37,324 nucleotides of DNA from Eubacteriales bacterium (GCA_030529725.1 JAUMWI010000009.1:1-37324); one strand, 5' to 3'. Positions 6,385 through 15,310 are shown, counted from the first letter of the stretch. The notes: generated by a model not told the origin, from the sequence alone. Numbers and translations are program-made.

Positions 6385-7788
6385 ATGGAAACTATCATTG
6401 CTGTCAACAGCGCGATTAACGGTTTCGTATGGGGCCCGATCATGCTGGCACTGCTGGTCGGAACAGGTGTTTACCTGAGCATTCGTGTTGGCTTCATTCA
6501 ATTTTCCAAAATCGGTTACTGGTGGAAGAACACCATTGGCAAGATCTTCAAAAAGACAGAAGCAGGTGAGGGCGAGATTACGCCGCTGCAGGCGGTTTCC
6601 ACCGCGCTTGCCTCCACGGTCGGTACCGGCAACATTGCCGGTGTTACCGGCGCAATTATCCTCGGCGGCCCCGGCGCCGTGTTCTGGATGTGGATCTCCG
6701 CTCTGTTCGGTATGGTCACCAAGTTTGCGGAAGTGACGCTGGCAGTCAAGTACCGTGAACGCAACGATAAGGGCGACTGGTGCGGAGGCCCGATGTACTA
6801 CATCAAGAACGGTCTCGGTGCCAACTGGAAGTGGCTGGGCGTGATCTTCTCCGTGTTCGGCGCACTCGCCGCCTTCGGTATCGGCAACATTGCCCAGATC
6901 AATTCCATCGCTTCCTCTGTGAATTCTGTGGCAGTCGCGTTCAATCCTGCCGCGGAGAACTCCGCTAAGACCATCAGCTTGATCACCGGTATCGTTGTCG
7001 CGATTTTCGTGGCACTCGTCCTCATCGGCGGCGTCAAGCGTATCGGTCAGGTCACGGAAAAGCTTGTCCCCGGCATGGCTGCTGTTTACATCATCTGCGC
7101 ACTGATCGTCGTAATCGTCAATGCCGGTGCGATCCCCGGTGTGTTTGCCAGCATCTTCAAGGGCGCGTTCAATCCCACGGCTGCTGTCGGCGGTGTGGTC
7201 GGCATTTCGATTAAGACGGCCATTACCAAGGGCGTCGGACGTGGCGTGTTCTCCAACGAGGCCGGTCTCGGCTCTGCGCCCATCGCGCATGCGGCCACCT
7301 CGGAGAAGAATCCTGTCAGGCAGGGCCTCTACGGCATCTTTGAGGTCTTTATGGACACCATCGTGATCTGCACACTGACCTCCCTCGTTGTCCTCTGCTC
7401 CGGTGTTGCCACAGGCAACTTCGGCAACAAGGATCTCGCGGGCGTTCCTACTGCAGTTGCCGGCTTTGCCTCCGTCTTCGGTGATAAGATCGGCTCCATG
7501 ATTCTTGCGGTAGGCCTTCTCCTGTTCGCTACCTCTACCATTCTCGGTTGGGCTCTCTACGGTGTCCGCTGTGCAGAGTTCATCTTTGGCAGCAAAATTA
7601 TCCGACCCTATGAGATTGTTTTCTGCCTGGTCGTCATTGCCGGTGCGGTTGCCGACCTGACGCTCGTTTGGGATATTTCCGATACGCTCAACGGCCTTAT
7701 GGCGATTCCCAACCTGATTGCCGTTCTGCTGCTCAGCCCCGTTGTCATCAAGCTGACCAAGGAGCATTTTGCCGGTCTCAAAAAATAA
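6385..7788 (+). CDS. Alanine/glycine:cation symporter (AGCS family)
   Basis: This 467-aa membrane protein belongs to the AlsT/DagA/AgcS family, which imports alanine or glycine with Na+ (or H+). Family motifs include GGPMYYIKNGL (about 132-142), GGVKRIGQVTEKLVPGMAAV and GVGRGVFSNEAGLGSAPIAH. About 11 hydrophobic segments and the length fit the family. The start follows a GGGGGAAATGT site. The gene stands alone between its promoter and a strong terminator, divergent from the ytr-like operon. Alanine or glycine uptake is the family role; the exact substrate cannot be read from sequence. Confidence 0.94.
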   Translation: METIIAVNSAINGFVWGPIMLALLVGTGVYLSIRVGFIQFSKIGYWWKNTIGKIFKKTEAGEGEITPLQAVSTALASTVGTGNIAGVTGAIILGGPGAVFWMWISALFGMVTKFAEVTLAVKYRERNDKGDWCGGPMYYIKNGLGANWKWLGVIFSVFGALAAFGIGNIAQINSIASSVNSVAVAFNPAAENSAKTISLITGIVVAIFVALVLIGGVKRIGQVTEKLVPGMAAVYIICALIVVIVNAGAIPGVFASIFKGAFNPTAAVGGVVGISIKTAITKGVGRGVFSNEAGLGSAPIAHAATSEKNPVRQGLYGIFEVFMDTIVICTLTSLVVLCSGVATGNFGNKDLAGVPTAVAGFASVFGDKIGSMILAVGLLLFATSTILGWALYGVRCAEFIFGSKIIRPYEIVFCLVVIAGAVADLTLVWDISDTLNGLMAIPNLIAVLLLSPVVIKLTKEHFAGLKK

Positions 7789-7805
7789 GTCCTTATTAAA
7801 AATAT

Positions 7806-7833
7806 AAGGGAGCGGGTGAAAACCCGCTCCCTT
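7806..7833 (+). terminator. Terminator of the symporter gene
   Basis: Twelve-bp perfect arms (7806-7817 and 7822-7833) enclose a GAAA tetraloop and end in TTTT. Confidence 0.92.
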
Positions 7834-7888
7834 TTCCGCAAATGCACAAAAAATCATGAAAAAGTTCGTATAAAATCGCAAATTTTGC

Positions 7889-7917
7889 TTTACAATAAGG
7901 AAAATCTGTGGTAACAT
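7889..7917 (+). promoter_or_regulatory. Promoter of rpsO
   Basis: TTTACA (7889-7894), a 17-bp spacer and TAACAT (7912-7917) give a leader of about 100 nt before rpsO. Confidence 0.75.
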
Positions 7918-7920
7918 AGC

Positions 7921-8015
7921 GGAGCGCATAAAGCGCGAGAGCAAGTTCCCGGGCTTGGGCGGCGGAAGTTCACCGACCCCGTACTCAGCCTTGGGAGAAT
8001 TTTTGGAAAGGTGGA
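7921..8015 (+). promoter_or_regulatory. Structured rpsO leader, candidate S15 autoregulatory RNA
   Basis: The leader has a GCGC-ATAAA-GCGC hairpin (7924-7936), a CAAG/CTTG pairing (7942-7957) and a hairpin GGGcggCGG/CCGaCCC around 7957-7979. A TTCCC (7946-7950) could instead pair with GGGAG near 7993, giving a competing fold. Several bacterial groups have unrelated leader RNAs by which S15 represses its own mRNA. This leader is in the right place, but I cannot match it to a named class. Confidence 0.45.
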
Positions 8016-8024
8016 AAACACACT

Positions 8025-8291
8025 ATGATGCTCAAAGACCAGAAGACTGCTATCATCGAAGCCAACCGCACCCATGAGACCGACACCGGTTCTCCCGAAG
8101 TTCAGGTCGCTATCCTGACCGAACGCATCAACCAGCTCACCGAGCACCTTAAGCAGCACCCCCACGACAACCATTCCCGTCGCGGTCTGTACAAGATGAT
8201 CGGTAACCGCCGCAGCCTCCTCGACTACCTCATGAAGAAGGACATCGAGCGCTATCGTACCCTCATCGCCAAGCTGGGTATCCGTAAGTAA
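8025..8291 (+). CDS. rpsO: 30S ribosomal protein S15
   Basis: The 88-aa product has the S15 length and hallmarks: [31 protein letters not shown] and [14 protein letters not shown]. It binds the 16S rRNA central domain early in 30S assembly, near S6/S18. Two ATG codons are adjacent (8025, 8028); both lie behind AAGGTGG and either could serve. pnp follows, the common rpsO-pnp order. Confidence 0.98.
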   Translation: MMLKDQKTAIIEANRTHETDTGSPEVQVAILTERINQLTEHLKQHPHDNHSRRGLYKMIGNRRSLLDYLMKKDIERYRTLIAKLGIRK

Positions 8292-8301
8292 GTTTGAATA
8301 C

Positions 8302-8328
8302 AGGGTGGTGTGCTGTGCGCGCCACCCT
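8302..8328 (+). terminator. Weak hairpin after rpsO
   Basis: AGGGTGG (8302-8308) pairs with CCACCCT (8322-8328), followed by TTGTTTCACTTTT. The T tract is broken, so the site may only attenuate read-through from rpsO into pnp, or act as a processing or stability hairpin. Confidence 0.5.
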
Positions 8329-8368
8329 TGTTTCACTTTTGCGGATACAATAAAACCGTCAATCTTTG

Positions 8369-8450
8369 CCGGGAGCGGCAGCCTTTTTGTGTTTGAAACT
8401 GTGCCCGAACGGATTCGGACATGCTTTCAAATGCGAAAAGCGCGCTCCCG
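8369..8450 (+). promoter_or_regulatory. Long folded leader of pnp
   Basis: Three nested stems stack into one long hairpin: CGGGAGCG/CGCTCCCG (8370-8377 with 8443-8450), TTTGAAA/TTTCAAA (8392-8398 with 8425-8431) and CCGAA/TTCGG (8405-8409 with 8414-8418, loop CGGA). It ends 12 nt before the AAAAGGAG of pnp. E. coli pnp mRNA has a long leader hairpin cut by RNase III and used by PNPase for autocontrol; here the likeness is positional only. A TACAAT at 8346-8351 may be a -10 element, but I see no good -35. Confidence 0.6.
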
Positions 8451-8478
8451 AGCTACCCGAGAAAAGGAGTAAGATATT

Positions 8479-10620
8479 ATGTCAACCATTATCACCAAGA
8501 GACAGTTTCCGAACTATCACAAGTATGAGATGGAGCTCGCCGGCCGTCCTCTGTTCCTTGAGGTCGGCAAGCTTGCTGAACTTGCCAACGCCGCCGTGAT
8601 GGTCGGCTACGGCGACACCCGCGTGCTCGTCACCGCCACCGCTGCTCCCCGTCCCCGTGACGGCGTGGATTTTTTCCCTCTGTCCGTTGACTTTGAGGAG
8701 AAGATGTATTCCGTCGGTCGCATCCCCGGTTCCTTCAACCGCCGCGAGGGCCGCCCCGGCGAAAAGGGCATTCTGACCTCCCGCGTCATCGACCGTCCGA
8801 TCCGCCCGCTCTTTCCCTATGACTTCCGCAACGACGTTGCCATCATGGCGACCGTTATGGCGGTCGATCACGACTGCTCTCCCGAGATCGCCGCGCTCAT
8901 CGGCACCTCTGCTGCCCTTGCCATTTCCGACATTCCCTGGAACGGCCCCGTCGGCGCTGTCAAGATGGGTCTTGTGAACGGTGAACTGGTCATCAACCCC
9001 GATTCCGAGCAGCGCAAGGTCAGTGACCTTGATGTGACCGTCGTTTCCACCGCCAGGAAGGTCGTCATGATCGAAGCCGGCGCGAATGAGGTCGATAACG
9101 ACACCATGTACAAAGCCATCGAGATGGCGCACAACGAAAACCAGAAGCAGGTCGAGCTCATCAACCGTATGGTCGAAGAGATCGGCAAGCCCAAGTTTGA
9201 CTATCCGCATGCCAACTTCGATCAGGAGCTGTTTGACGATATCGTTGCGAACTTCATGGACGAAGCCAAGGCTGCCATGGATACCGACGACAAGAACGTC
9301 CGCGAGACGCGCTGGAACGAAATGATCGAGCACTGGCACGAGAAGTATCTCGAAAGCCACCCCGACATGGATCAGTATCTTGACGAATTCACCTACAAGT
9401 TCCAGAAGAAGATCGTCAAGGCATGGCTGCTGGAAGGTCACCGCGTGGACGGCCGAGCGAAGAATGAGATCCGTCCGCTCAGCGCGGAGGTCGGCGTTCT
9501 GCCGCGCGTACACGGTTCGGGCCTCTTCACCCGCGGTCAGACGCAGGTGCTCTCTGTCGCCACACTCGACACCCTCTCTGCCAACCAGAAGCTCGACACC
9601 ATCTGGGAAGAGACGGAAAAGCGCTATATGCATCACTATAACTTCCCCGGCTACTCTGTCGGCGAAGCCAAGGCCAGCCGCTCCCCCGGCCGCCGCGAGA
9701 TCGGTCACGGCGCACTTGCCGAGCGTGCGCTGCTGCCGGTGATCCCGTCTGTTGAGGAGTTCCCGTACGCGATCCGCGTGGTCAGCGAGGTTGTTTCCTC
9801 CAACGGTTCCACCTCTCAGGGCTCCATCTGCGGCTCCACGCTCGCCCTGATGGACGCAGGTGTGCCGATCAAGGCTCCTGTTGCCGGTATCTCTTGCGGT
9901 CTTATTCAGGACGGCGATGATTTCACCACCTTTATTGATATTCAGGGCGTGGAAGACTTCCACGGTGAGATGGACTTCAAAGTCGCCGGTACCAAGAAGG
10001 GCATCACCGCCATTCAGATGGACCTCAAGAACGACGGCCTGACGATGGCAATCATCAAGAATGCACTCGAGATCACCTATGATGCCCGCGTGCAGATTCT
10101 CGATCAGATTATGCTGCCCGTCATTTCCGAGCCGCGCGCCGAGGTCAGCCCGTACGCGCCCAAGATGATCACCATGCACATTGATCCCGACAAGATCCGC
10201 GAGGTCATCGGCAAGGGCGGCAGCGTCATTCAGAAGATCGTTGCCGACACCGGTGCAAAGGTCGACATTGACGATGACGGAACCATTCACATCGCTTCTG
10301 CTGACGCCGCCGCGTGCGACGCCGCCAAGAAGTGCATTGATGATATCGTGTTCGTTCCCGAGGTCGGCAAGCTGTATTACGGCCGCGTCGTGCGCCTGAT
10401 GCAGTTCGGCTGCTTCGTGGAGATCGCTCCGGGCAAGGATGGACTGGTTCACATCTCCAAGCTCGACAAAAAGCGTGTGGAGAAGGTCGAAGACGTCGTT
10501 ACCGTCGGCGATATGATCTGGGTCAAGTTCATGGAGATCGACGAAAAGGGCCGTTGGAACCTCTCCCGCAAGGACGCTCTTGCGGATATCGAAGCCCAGC
10601 AGGCAGAAGCTCAGCAGTAA
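8479..10620 (+). CDS. pnp: Polyribonucleotide nucleotidyltransferase (PNPase)
   Basis: This 713-aa 3'-5' phosphorolytic exoribonuclease acts as a trimer in mRNA turnover. It has two RNase PH-like domains (about 1-230 and 310-545). The second carries the catalytic segment [15 protein letters not shown] and the phosphate-site motif [16 protein letters not shown] domain follows ([15 protein letters not shown], about 572-586), then an S1 domain ([20 protein letters not shown] to about 695). AAAAGGAG precedes the ATG. Length and order match full PNPase. It shares the rpsO-pnp arrangement seen widely in bacteria. Confidence 0.98.
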   Translation: MSTIITKRQFPNYHKYEMELAGRPLFLEVGKLAELANAAVMVGYGDTRVLVTATAAPRPRDGVDFFPLSVDFEEKMYSVGRIPGSFNRREGRPGEKGILTSRVIDRPIRPLFPYDFRNDVAIMATVMAVDHDCSPEIAALIGTSAALAISDIPWNGPVGAVKMGLVNGELVINPDSEQRKVSDLDVTVVSTARKVVMIEAGANEVDNDTMYKAIEMAHNENQKQVELINRMVEEIGKPKFDYPHANFDQELFDDIVANFMDEAKAAMDTDDKNVRETRWNEMIEHWHEKYLESHPDMDQYLDEFTYKFQKKIVKAWLLEGHRVDGRAKNEIRPLSAEVGVLPRVHGSGLFTRGQTQVLSVATLDTLSANQKLDTIWEETEKRYMHHYNFPGYSVGEAKASRSPGRREIGHGALAERALLPVIPSVEEFPYAIRVVSEVVSSNGSTSQGSICGSTLALMDAGVPIKAPVAGISCGLIQDGDDFTTFIDIQGVEDFHGEMDFKVAGTKKGITAIQMDLKNDGLTMAIIKNALEITYDARVQILDQIMLPVISEPRAEVSPYAPKMITMHIDPDKIREVIGKGGSVIQKIVADTGAKVDIDDDGTIHIASADAAACDAAKKCIDDIVFVPEVGKLYYGRVVRLMQFGCFVEIAPGKDGLVHISKLDKKRVEKVEDVVTVGDMIWVKFMEIDEKGRWNLSRKDALADIEAQQAEAQQ

Positions 10621-10629
10621 AATAGCAAT

Positions 10630-10659
10630 ACAAGGGACAGGTGAGAGCCTGTCCCTTGT
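10630..10659 (+). terminator. Terminator of pnp
   Basis: Twelve-bp perfect arms (10630-10641 and 10648-10659) enclose TGAGAG. There is little T tract, so it may be a 3' stabilising hairpin as much as a terminator. Confidence 0.75.
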
Positions 10660-10670
10660 CAATTCGCCGT

Positions 10671-10698
10671 AGCTTTTTGGAAAAGCTTATGCTATAAT
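10671..10698 (+). promoter_or_regulatory. Extended -10 promoter of mnmE with an upstream dyad
   Basis: TGCTATAAT (10690-10698) is an extended -10 element. At the -35 position there is no recognisable hexamer; instead AGCTTTT-TGG-AAAAGCT (10671-10687) forms a dyad. The degV-family promoter has a similar dyad. Confidence 0.65.
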
Positions 10699-10729
10699 CA
10701 TTTCAGCTTTCTACGAAAGGGGCGGGAAG

Positions 10730-12103
10730 ATGGATACGATTGCAGCGATCGCCACGGCGCAAAAGCCTTCGGCTGTCGGCATTGTCCGCATCAGCGGAAG
10801 CGATACGGAAAAGATTTTATCCACGGTCTTCACGCCTGCAAGCGGAATGCCGAGCGAAAATATACTGCCGCGCAGAATGGTCTATGGCACGATCCGCGAT
10901 GCAAACGGCGGAGTTCTTGACCACGGCCTTGCTGTCCGTTTTTCCGAACAGCATTCCTACACCGGCGAGGACAGCGCTGAATTGCACTGTCACGGTTCGC
11001 CCGTTGTTTTAAATGAAGTGCTGCAGGCCTGTTTTGCTGCCGGTGCGCGACAGGCGAGGGCGGGAGAGTTTACCAAACGCGCCTTCTTGAACGGCAAAAT
11101 GGATCTGACCGAAGCGGAAGCCGTCATTGATCTTATTGATGCGGAAACGGCGGAGGCGGCGCACAATGCCGCCTTGCAGATAGACGGTGCGCTGCGCAGA
11201 CTCATTGACAAAAGCTACGATGCCCTGCTTGAAATTACCAGCCGCTTTTACGCTGTGGTGGATTATCCCGATGAGGATATCGAGGATTTAACGCGCGAGA
11301 AGACGGAACAGGCACTTGCGCAGACAGAAAATATGCTTGAGAGACTGCTTTCCACCTACAGCCGCGGCAGGCTTTTGAAGTCCGGCGCGGCGACTGCCAT
11401 GATCGGTGCACCGAACGCAGGGAAAAGCTCGCTTTTGAATGCGCTTGTCGGCTATGACCGTGCGATCGTCACCGATGTTGCGGGTACCACACGCGACACG
11501 GTGGAGGAAAAATGTGTGGTCGGCGGCGTGCTGCTGCGGCTGATCGACACGGCGGGCATCCGGGAAACGGACGATACCGTGGAGCGGATCGGTGTGGAGC
11601 GTTCGCGCCGCGCTGTGGAGCAGGCAGATCTGGTGCTTGCGCTCATCGACGGCAGTGAGCCGTTTTCTCCGGAGGATCTGGACACGCTTGACCTTGCATC
11701 GGAGTGCGGGAAACCGTGGATCCTGGTGCTGACAAAGGGAGATCTTCCGCAAAGGAAGCAGGAACTGTCGCTTTCCGGTGCGCTTGCACCGCGTGCTGTG
11801 GTATCACTGTCGGCGAAAACCGGCGAGGGAATAGCGCTTCTGGAAAAGAGCGTGGCGGAGGTTTTCCCGAACGGTGAGGCACCGGACGGAACACTTTTGA
11901 CCAACGCCCGTCAGGCAGATGCCGCACAGCGCGCACTTGCCTGCGTAAAAGCGGCCAAAGACGCGCTGGATTCCGGGATGACGCCCGATGTGGTGCTGAC
12001 CGAGGCGGAAGAAGCGATGACTGCACTCGGGGAGCTGACCGGACGCACGGCGCGCGAGGATATGGTTGCTCGGATTTTTGAGCGATTCTGCGTCGGGAAA
12101 TGA
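10730..12103 (+). CDS. mnmE: tRNA uridine-5-carboxymethylaminomethyl(34) synthesis GTPase
   Basis: This 457-aa GTPase works with MnmG to modify U34 in the wobble position of certain tRNAs. The N-terminal folate-binding domain starts DTIAAIATAQKPSAVGIVRI. The G domain is inserted into a helical domain: G1 GAPNAGKSS (226-234), G2 and G3 GTTRDTVEE and DTAGIRET, G4 LTKGD. The C-terminus ends FCVGK, equivalent to the catalytic C(I/V)GK cysteine motif. The ATG follows AAAGGGGCGGGAAG. In many Firmicutes mnmE lies with mnmG and jag near the origin; here it stands between pnp and a degV-family gene. Confidence 0.98.
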   Translation: MDTIAAIATAQKPSAVGIVRISGSDTEKILSTVFTPASGMPSENILPRRMVYGTIRDANGGVLDHGLAVRFSEQHSYTGEDSAELHCHGSPVVLNEVLQACFAAGARQARAGEFTKRAFLNGKMDLTEAEAVIDLIDAETAEAAHNAALQIDGALRRLIDKSYDALLEITSRFYAVVDYPDEDIEDLTREKTEQALAQTENMLERLLSTYSRGRLLKSGAATAMIGAPNAGKSSLLNALVGYDRAIVTDVAGTTRDTVEEKCVVGGVLLRLIDTAGIRETDDTVERIGVERSRRAVEQADLVLALIDGSEPFSPEDLDTLDLASECGKPWILVLTKGDLPQRKQELSLSGALAPRAVVSLSAKTGEGIALLEKSVAEVFPNGEAPDGTLLTNARQADAAQRALACVKAAKDALDSGMTPDVVLTEAEEAMTALGELTGRTAREDMVARIFERFCVGK

Positions 12104-12161
12104 CGGTGTGCTGTGAATTGGGGCTTGCTGCCCTGCCTGCAATATTCAGATAATGTTAACA

Positions 12162-12187
12162 ACTTTTGGAAAAGTGCCCTGTATACT
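12162..12187 (+). promoter_or_regulatory. Putative promoter of the degV-family operon
   Basis: TATACT (12182-12187) is a likely -10. The -35 position carries no good hexamer but overlaps the dyad ACTTTT-GG-AAAAGT (12162-12175), much like the mnmE promoter. Confidence 0.45.
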
Positions 12188-12233
12188 TGCTCTGTCGCCG
12201 GAGGCGTCAAGCTTAACAAAGGAGAGAAAACCC

Positions 12234-13109
12234 ATGCGTGATTACGTTATTATGACAGACTCCTGCTGCGATCTTAACGCAGCCGAGGTCGAGGAACTGG
12301 AGCTGACGGTGCTGCCGCTTGCATTTTTGATGGACGGCAAAACGATGCTCAATACACCCGATCATGCGGATATGAGTCCGGAGGAGTTTTTCGCCAATAT
12401 TGCCGCCGGAAAGGATTGCACCACCGCAGCCGCCAACGTCGGACAGTTTACCGATGCGATGAGCAAGATCCTGGAGGAGGGCAAGGACATTTTGTGCATT
12501 AGCTTCTCAAGCGCACTGTCCACGACCTATCAGTCTGCGGTGATTGCTGCGGAGGATCTGCGCGGCAGCTATCCTGACGCGAAAATCATTGTGATCGACT
12601 CGCTCTCCGCTTCGCGCGGACAGGGTATGCTGGTGCATTATGCCGTGCAGGAAAAGCGCAAGGGGAAAACAATAGATGAGGTTGCGGATTATGTGCGTGA
12701 TACGATCCCGCACCAGTGCCACTGGTTTACGGTTGCCGACCTCAACCATTTGAAGCGCGGCGGCCGTGTCAGTGCCGCTGCGGCGCTTGCCGGCACGATG
12801 CTCAACATCAAGCCCGTCATGCATTGCGACAGCGAGGGAAAGCTCACCCCCGTGAGCAAGGTGCGCGGCATGAAGGCGGCGCTGACGGAACTGGTGAACA
12901 CAATGGAAAGAAGCGGGATTGCGCCGCTTTCCGGGCAGACCGTTTTTATCTGCCATGCGAACTGTCCGGAGCATGTTGAGTTTGTCTCTAACCTATTGCG
13001 TGAACGTTTCGGTGTGACCGATATTCGCGCCGATTTTATCGGCCCTGTCATCGGTGCGCACACCGGCTGCGGCACGCTGGGACTCTTCTTTATGGGGGCA
13101 GAAAGATAA
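12234..13109 (+). CDS. DegV family fatty-acid-binding protein
   Basis: This 291-aa cytoplasmic protein belongs to the DegV/FakB family. It opens YVIMTDSCCDLNAAEVEEL, the family's ligand-binding TDSxxDL motif. Later hallmarks are CISFSSALSTTYQSA, VIDSLSASRGQGMLV, LKRGGRVSAAAALAG and GPVIGAHTGCGTLGLFF. FakB proteins present fatty acids to the kinase FakA, but no fakA-like gene is in this window. The start at 12234 follows AAAGGAGAG; the frame is open upstream but without a comparable site. Only 2 bp separate it from prmA, so the two are probably cotranscribed. Confidence 0.93.
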   Translation: MRDYVIMTDSCCDLNAAEVEELELTVLPLAFLMDGKTMLNTPDHADMSPEEFFANIAAGKDCTTAAANVGQFTDAMSKILEEGKDILCISFSSALSTTYQSAVIAAEDLRGSYPDAKIIVIDSLSASRGQGMLVHYAVQEKRKGKTIDEVADYVRDTIPHQCHWFTVADLNHLKRGGRVSAAAALAGTMLNIKPVMHCDSEGKLTPVSKVRGMKAALTELVNTMERSGIAPLSGQTVFICHANCPEHVEFVSNLLRERFGVTDIRADFIGPVIGAHTGCGTLGLFFMGAER

Positions 13110-13111
13110 CG

Positions 13112-14065
13112 ATGAAGTGGTTGGAGCTGCATCTTGACACGCAGAGCGCCGGCATCGAACCGGTGAGCGAGCTGCTTGGCGATTACGGAATCGACAGCCT
13201 TGTGATCGACGAGGAGCGCGATTTTAAAGATTTCCTCGAGAACAATCACCAGTACTGGGACTATGTGGACGAGGACCTGCTTAAGGAAAAGCGCGGCAAA
13301 TGCCGCATCACGTTCTATCTGCAGGAAAACGACGCGGGCTGGAGCAAGCTGGCACAGCTTCGCATTGCGCTATCGGCGTACAAAAAGCAGCACCCGGAGT
13401 ATAGTCCGCTGCTGCTCTCGATGGAAAATGTCGCGGACGAGGACTGGGAGAACAACTGGAAGCAGTTTTATAAACCTATGGAAATTGGTGAGCGGCTGCT
13501 GGTGGTTCCCGAATGGGAGCAGGCGAAGCCGAGCGAGCGCGTGAAGCTGATCCTTAACCCCGGCCTTACCTTCGGTACCGGCAGCCACGCCACGACACGC
13601 CTGTGCCTGACTGCGCTCGAAAAGCATATTCACGGCGGCGAAAAGGTGCTCGACCTCGGCTGCGGCAGCGGTATTCTTTCTGTTGCGGCGCTTGCCCTTG
13701 GTGCATCTGATGCGTTCGCCTGCGACATTGACGATAAGTGCATCGGTGTAGCTTATGAAAACGCTGCACTCAACGGCATCGACAAAACGCACTACACCGT
13801 GCGCTGCGGTGATGTGACAACGGATAAAAGACTCCAGAAGGAGTTCGGCGGTGATTACGATGTGATCGTTGCCAACATTGTTGCCGACGTGATCATCGCT
13901 CTTTCCACGCAGGTGCGTCCGTTCTTGAAGCCGGGCGGCATTTTCCTCTGCTCCGGTATCATTGACGACCGCGCCGAAGAGGTGAAGGGGAAACTGATCG
14001 AGGCCGGCTGGGAAATCACGGAGGAACGCACGAGCGAGGGTTGGTATTCGTATTTGTGCAAGTAA
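13112..14065 (+). CDS. prmA: Ribosomal protein L11 methyltransferase
   Basis: This 317-aa SAM-dependent enzyme trimethylates L11. The N-terminal substrate-recognition part runs to about residue 135. The methyltransferase domain has NPGLTFGTGSHATTRLCL, SAM motif I VLDLGCGSGILSVAAL and the catalytic-loop region VANIVADV. Length is normal for PrmA. It commonly follows dnaJ in Firmicutes; here it follows the degV-family gene by 2 bp. Its ribosome binding site lies inside the end of that gene. Confidence 0.96.
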   Translation: MKWLELHLDTQSAGIEPVSELLGDYGIDSLVIDEERDFKDFLENNHQYWDYVDEDLLKEKRGKCRITFYLQENDAGWSKLAQLRIALSAYKKQHPEYSPLLLSMENVADEDWENNWKQFYKPMEIGERLLVVPEWEQAKPSERVKLILNPGLTFGTGSHATTRLCLTALEKHIHGGEKVLDLGCGSGILSVAALALGASDAFACDIDDKCIGVAYENAALNGIDKTHYTVRCGDVTTDKRLQKEFGGDYDVIVANIVADVIIALSTQVRPFLKPGGIFLCSGIIDDRAEEVKGKLIEAGWEITEERTSEGWYSYLCK

Positions 14066-14139
14066 AAAAGTCAGCGCAGCACTGCGGAAGAGCTGCGATA
14101 CCATAAGGATAAATGTGATTGAGGAAAGGAAGCACAGCC

Positions 14140-15021
14140 ATGAAAGCAACGGTTTATTTTACAAAGGACATTACGCCCGAGAAGGTTGTCGCACTTTATG
14201 AGGCAATGGGGAAAAAGCTGACGGGCAAGGTCGCAGTCAAGCTTCACTCGGGCGAGAAGGGGAATCAGAACTTCCTGAAGCCCGAATTCTGGAAGCCGAT
14301 GATCGATACCGTGGGCGGCACGGTGGTCGAGTGCAACACCGCTTACGAGGGTGAGCGCAACTCGACAGAAAAACACCGCAAGCTGATCGAATATCACGGT
14401 TGGAAGCACTATTTCACCGTCGATCTGATGGATGCCGAAGGCCCTGACATGGAGCTGGATATTCCGGGCGGAAAGGTACTGAGGAAGAACCTGGTCGGCA
14501 AGAATCTGAAAAACTATGATTCCATGCTGGTACTGTCCCACTTCAAGGGACACCCCATGGGCGGCTACGGCGGCGCGCTCAAGCAGCTTTCCATCGGCTG
14601 CGCCTCTACGGTCGGCAAGTGCCTCATTCACTCCGGCGGCAAGGTGACCGATCAGAACGTTCTCTGGGAAAACTGTGCTGAGCAGGACGCATTCTGTGAA
14701 GCGATGGCGGATGCGGCAAAGTCCGTGGTAGATTTTTTTAAGGGGAACACCGCTTATATCAGCGTGATGAAGAACCTTTCCGTGGACTGCGACTGCTGCG
14801 CGATCGCGGAGGATCCGTGCATGAAAGATATCGGCATGCTGGCGTCTCTGGATCCTGTGGCACTGGATCAGGCGTGTATGGACCTTATTTATGCGGCAAC
14901 GGATGATCCCGGACAGAAGCACTTCATTGAGCGTGTGGAGACACGCCACGGCATTCATACCATCGAAGCTGCTGCCGACCTTGGCTTCGGCTCAAGAGAA
15001 TACAAGTTGGTAGAAATTTAA
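14140..15021 (+). CDS. DUF362 domain protein
   Basis: This 293-aa cytoplasmic protein starts at the ATG behind GGAAAGGAAG and opens KATVYFTKDITPEKVVALYE. DUF362-type features are VAVKLHSGEKGNQNFLKPEF, VLSHFKGHPMGGYGGALKQL, the cysteine-rich SVDCDCCAIAEDPCMKDIG and DPVALDQACMDLIY. The appended ferredoxin domain found in some DUF362 proteins is absent. The cysteines could bind metal or an iron-sulfur cluster, but this is inference, and no reaction is established. It lies 74 bp after prmA and before a clear terminator, so it may be the last gene of that operon. Confidence 0.85.
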   Translation: MKATVYFTKDITPEKVVALYEAMGKKLTGKVAVKLHSGEKGNQNFLKPEFWKPMIDTVGGTVVECNTAYEGERNSTEKHRKLIEYHGWKHYFTVDLMDAEGPDMELDIPGGKVLRKNLVGKNLKNYDSMLVLSHFKGHPMGGYGGALKQLSIGCASTVGKCLIHSGGKVTDQNVLWENCAEQDAFCEAMADAAKSVVDFFKGNTAYISVMKNLSVDCDCCAIAEDPCMKDIGMLASLDPVALDQACMDLIYAATDDPGQKHFIERVETRHGIHTIEAAADLGFGSREYKLVEI

Positions 15022-15032
15022 CAGGCCTGTTT

Positions 15033-15054
15033 ACGCCGCCCGAAAGGGCGGCGT
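15033..15054 (+). terminator. Terminator after the DUF362 gene
   Basis: ACGCCGCCC-GAAA-GGGCGGCGT forms a 9-bp GC-rich stem with a GAAA loop, followed by only a weak T-containing tail. It separates the DUF362 gene from the rimP promoter. Confidence 0.7.
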
Positions 15055-15139
15055 AATTGCGTTTATGGGACAAAATCCTGCAGTTTTCGCAAAAACAGGA
15101 TATAATCTCAAAAAACTGTGCCAAAATCGAGAAAAAAGC

Positions 15140-15168
15140 TTGCATTCGGGGAACACTTGTGGTAGGAT
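15140..15168 (+). promoter_or_regulatory. Promoter of the rimP-nusA-infB operon
   Basis: TTGCAT (15140-15145), a 17-bp spacer and TAGGAT (15163-15168) put the start near 15175, leaving a leader of about 180 nt before rimP. Confidence 0.65.
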
Positions 15169-15196
15169 ACATGTGTTATGTAGGTAGTGTGAGAGT

Positions 15197-15310
15197 GGAC
15201 TTTGCAGTCCGCTCTTTCTTTTGCATTTTTAATGAAAAATGCAAAAGAAAGAGCAAATGCTCTCTCATCAATAAAGCCGAGCCTATGGCTCGATCTTTTG
15301 CATTTTTCCC
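15197..15310 (+). promoter_or_regulatory. Leader of the rimP-nusA operon with mutually exclusive hairpins
   Basis: A small hairpin GGACT-TTGC-AGTCC (15197-15210) is followed by a perfect 20-bp inverted repeat (15211-15230 and 15235-15254, loop AATG). Next come GAGC-AAAT-GCTC (15251-15262) and CGAGCC-TAT-GGCTCG (about 15278-15292). The last is followed by CTTTTGCATTTTT, like a terminator tail. The tail (15294-15307) is also a perfect 14-nt complement of 15235-15248, so that segment can pair either backward or forward. This is the layout of an attenuator. The factor that selects the fold is unknown. Confidence 0.6.

Noticed and set aside
6067-10662. Very long open frames on the minus strand opposite the symporter gene and pnp
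   Set aside because: They mirror the codon pattern of the real plus-strand genes, lack ribosome binding sites and recognisable domains, and cover clear members of known families. The real minus-strand content here is only the short peptide at 6067-6150.
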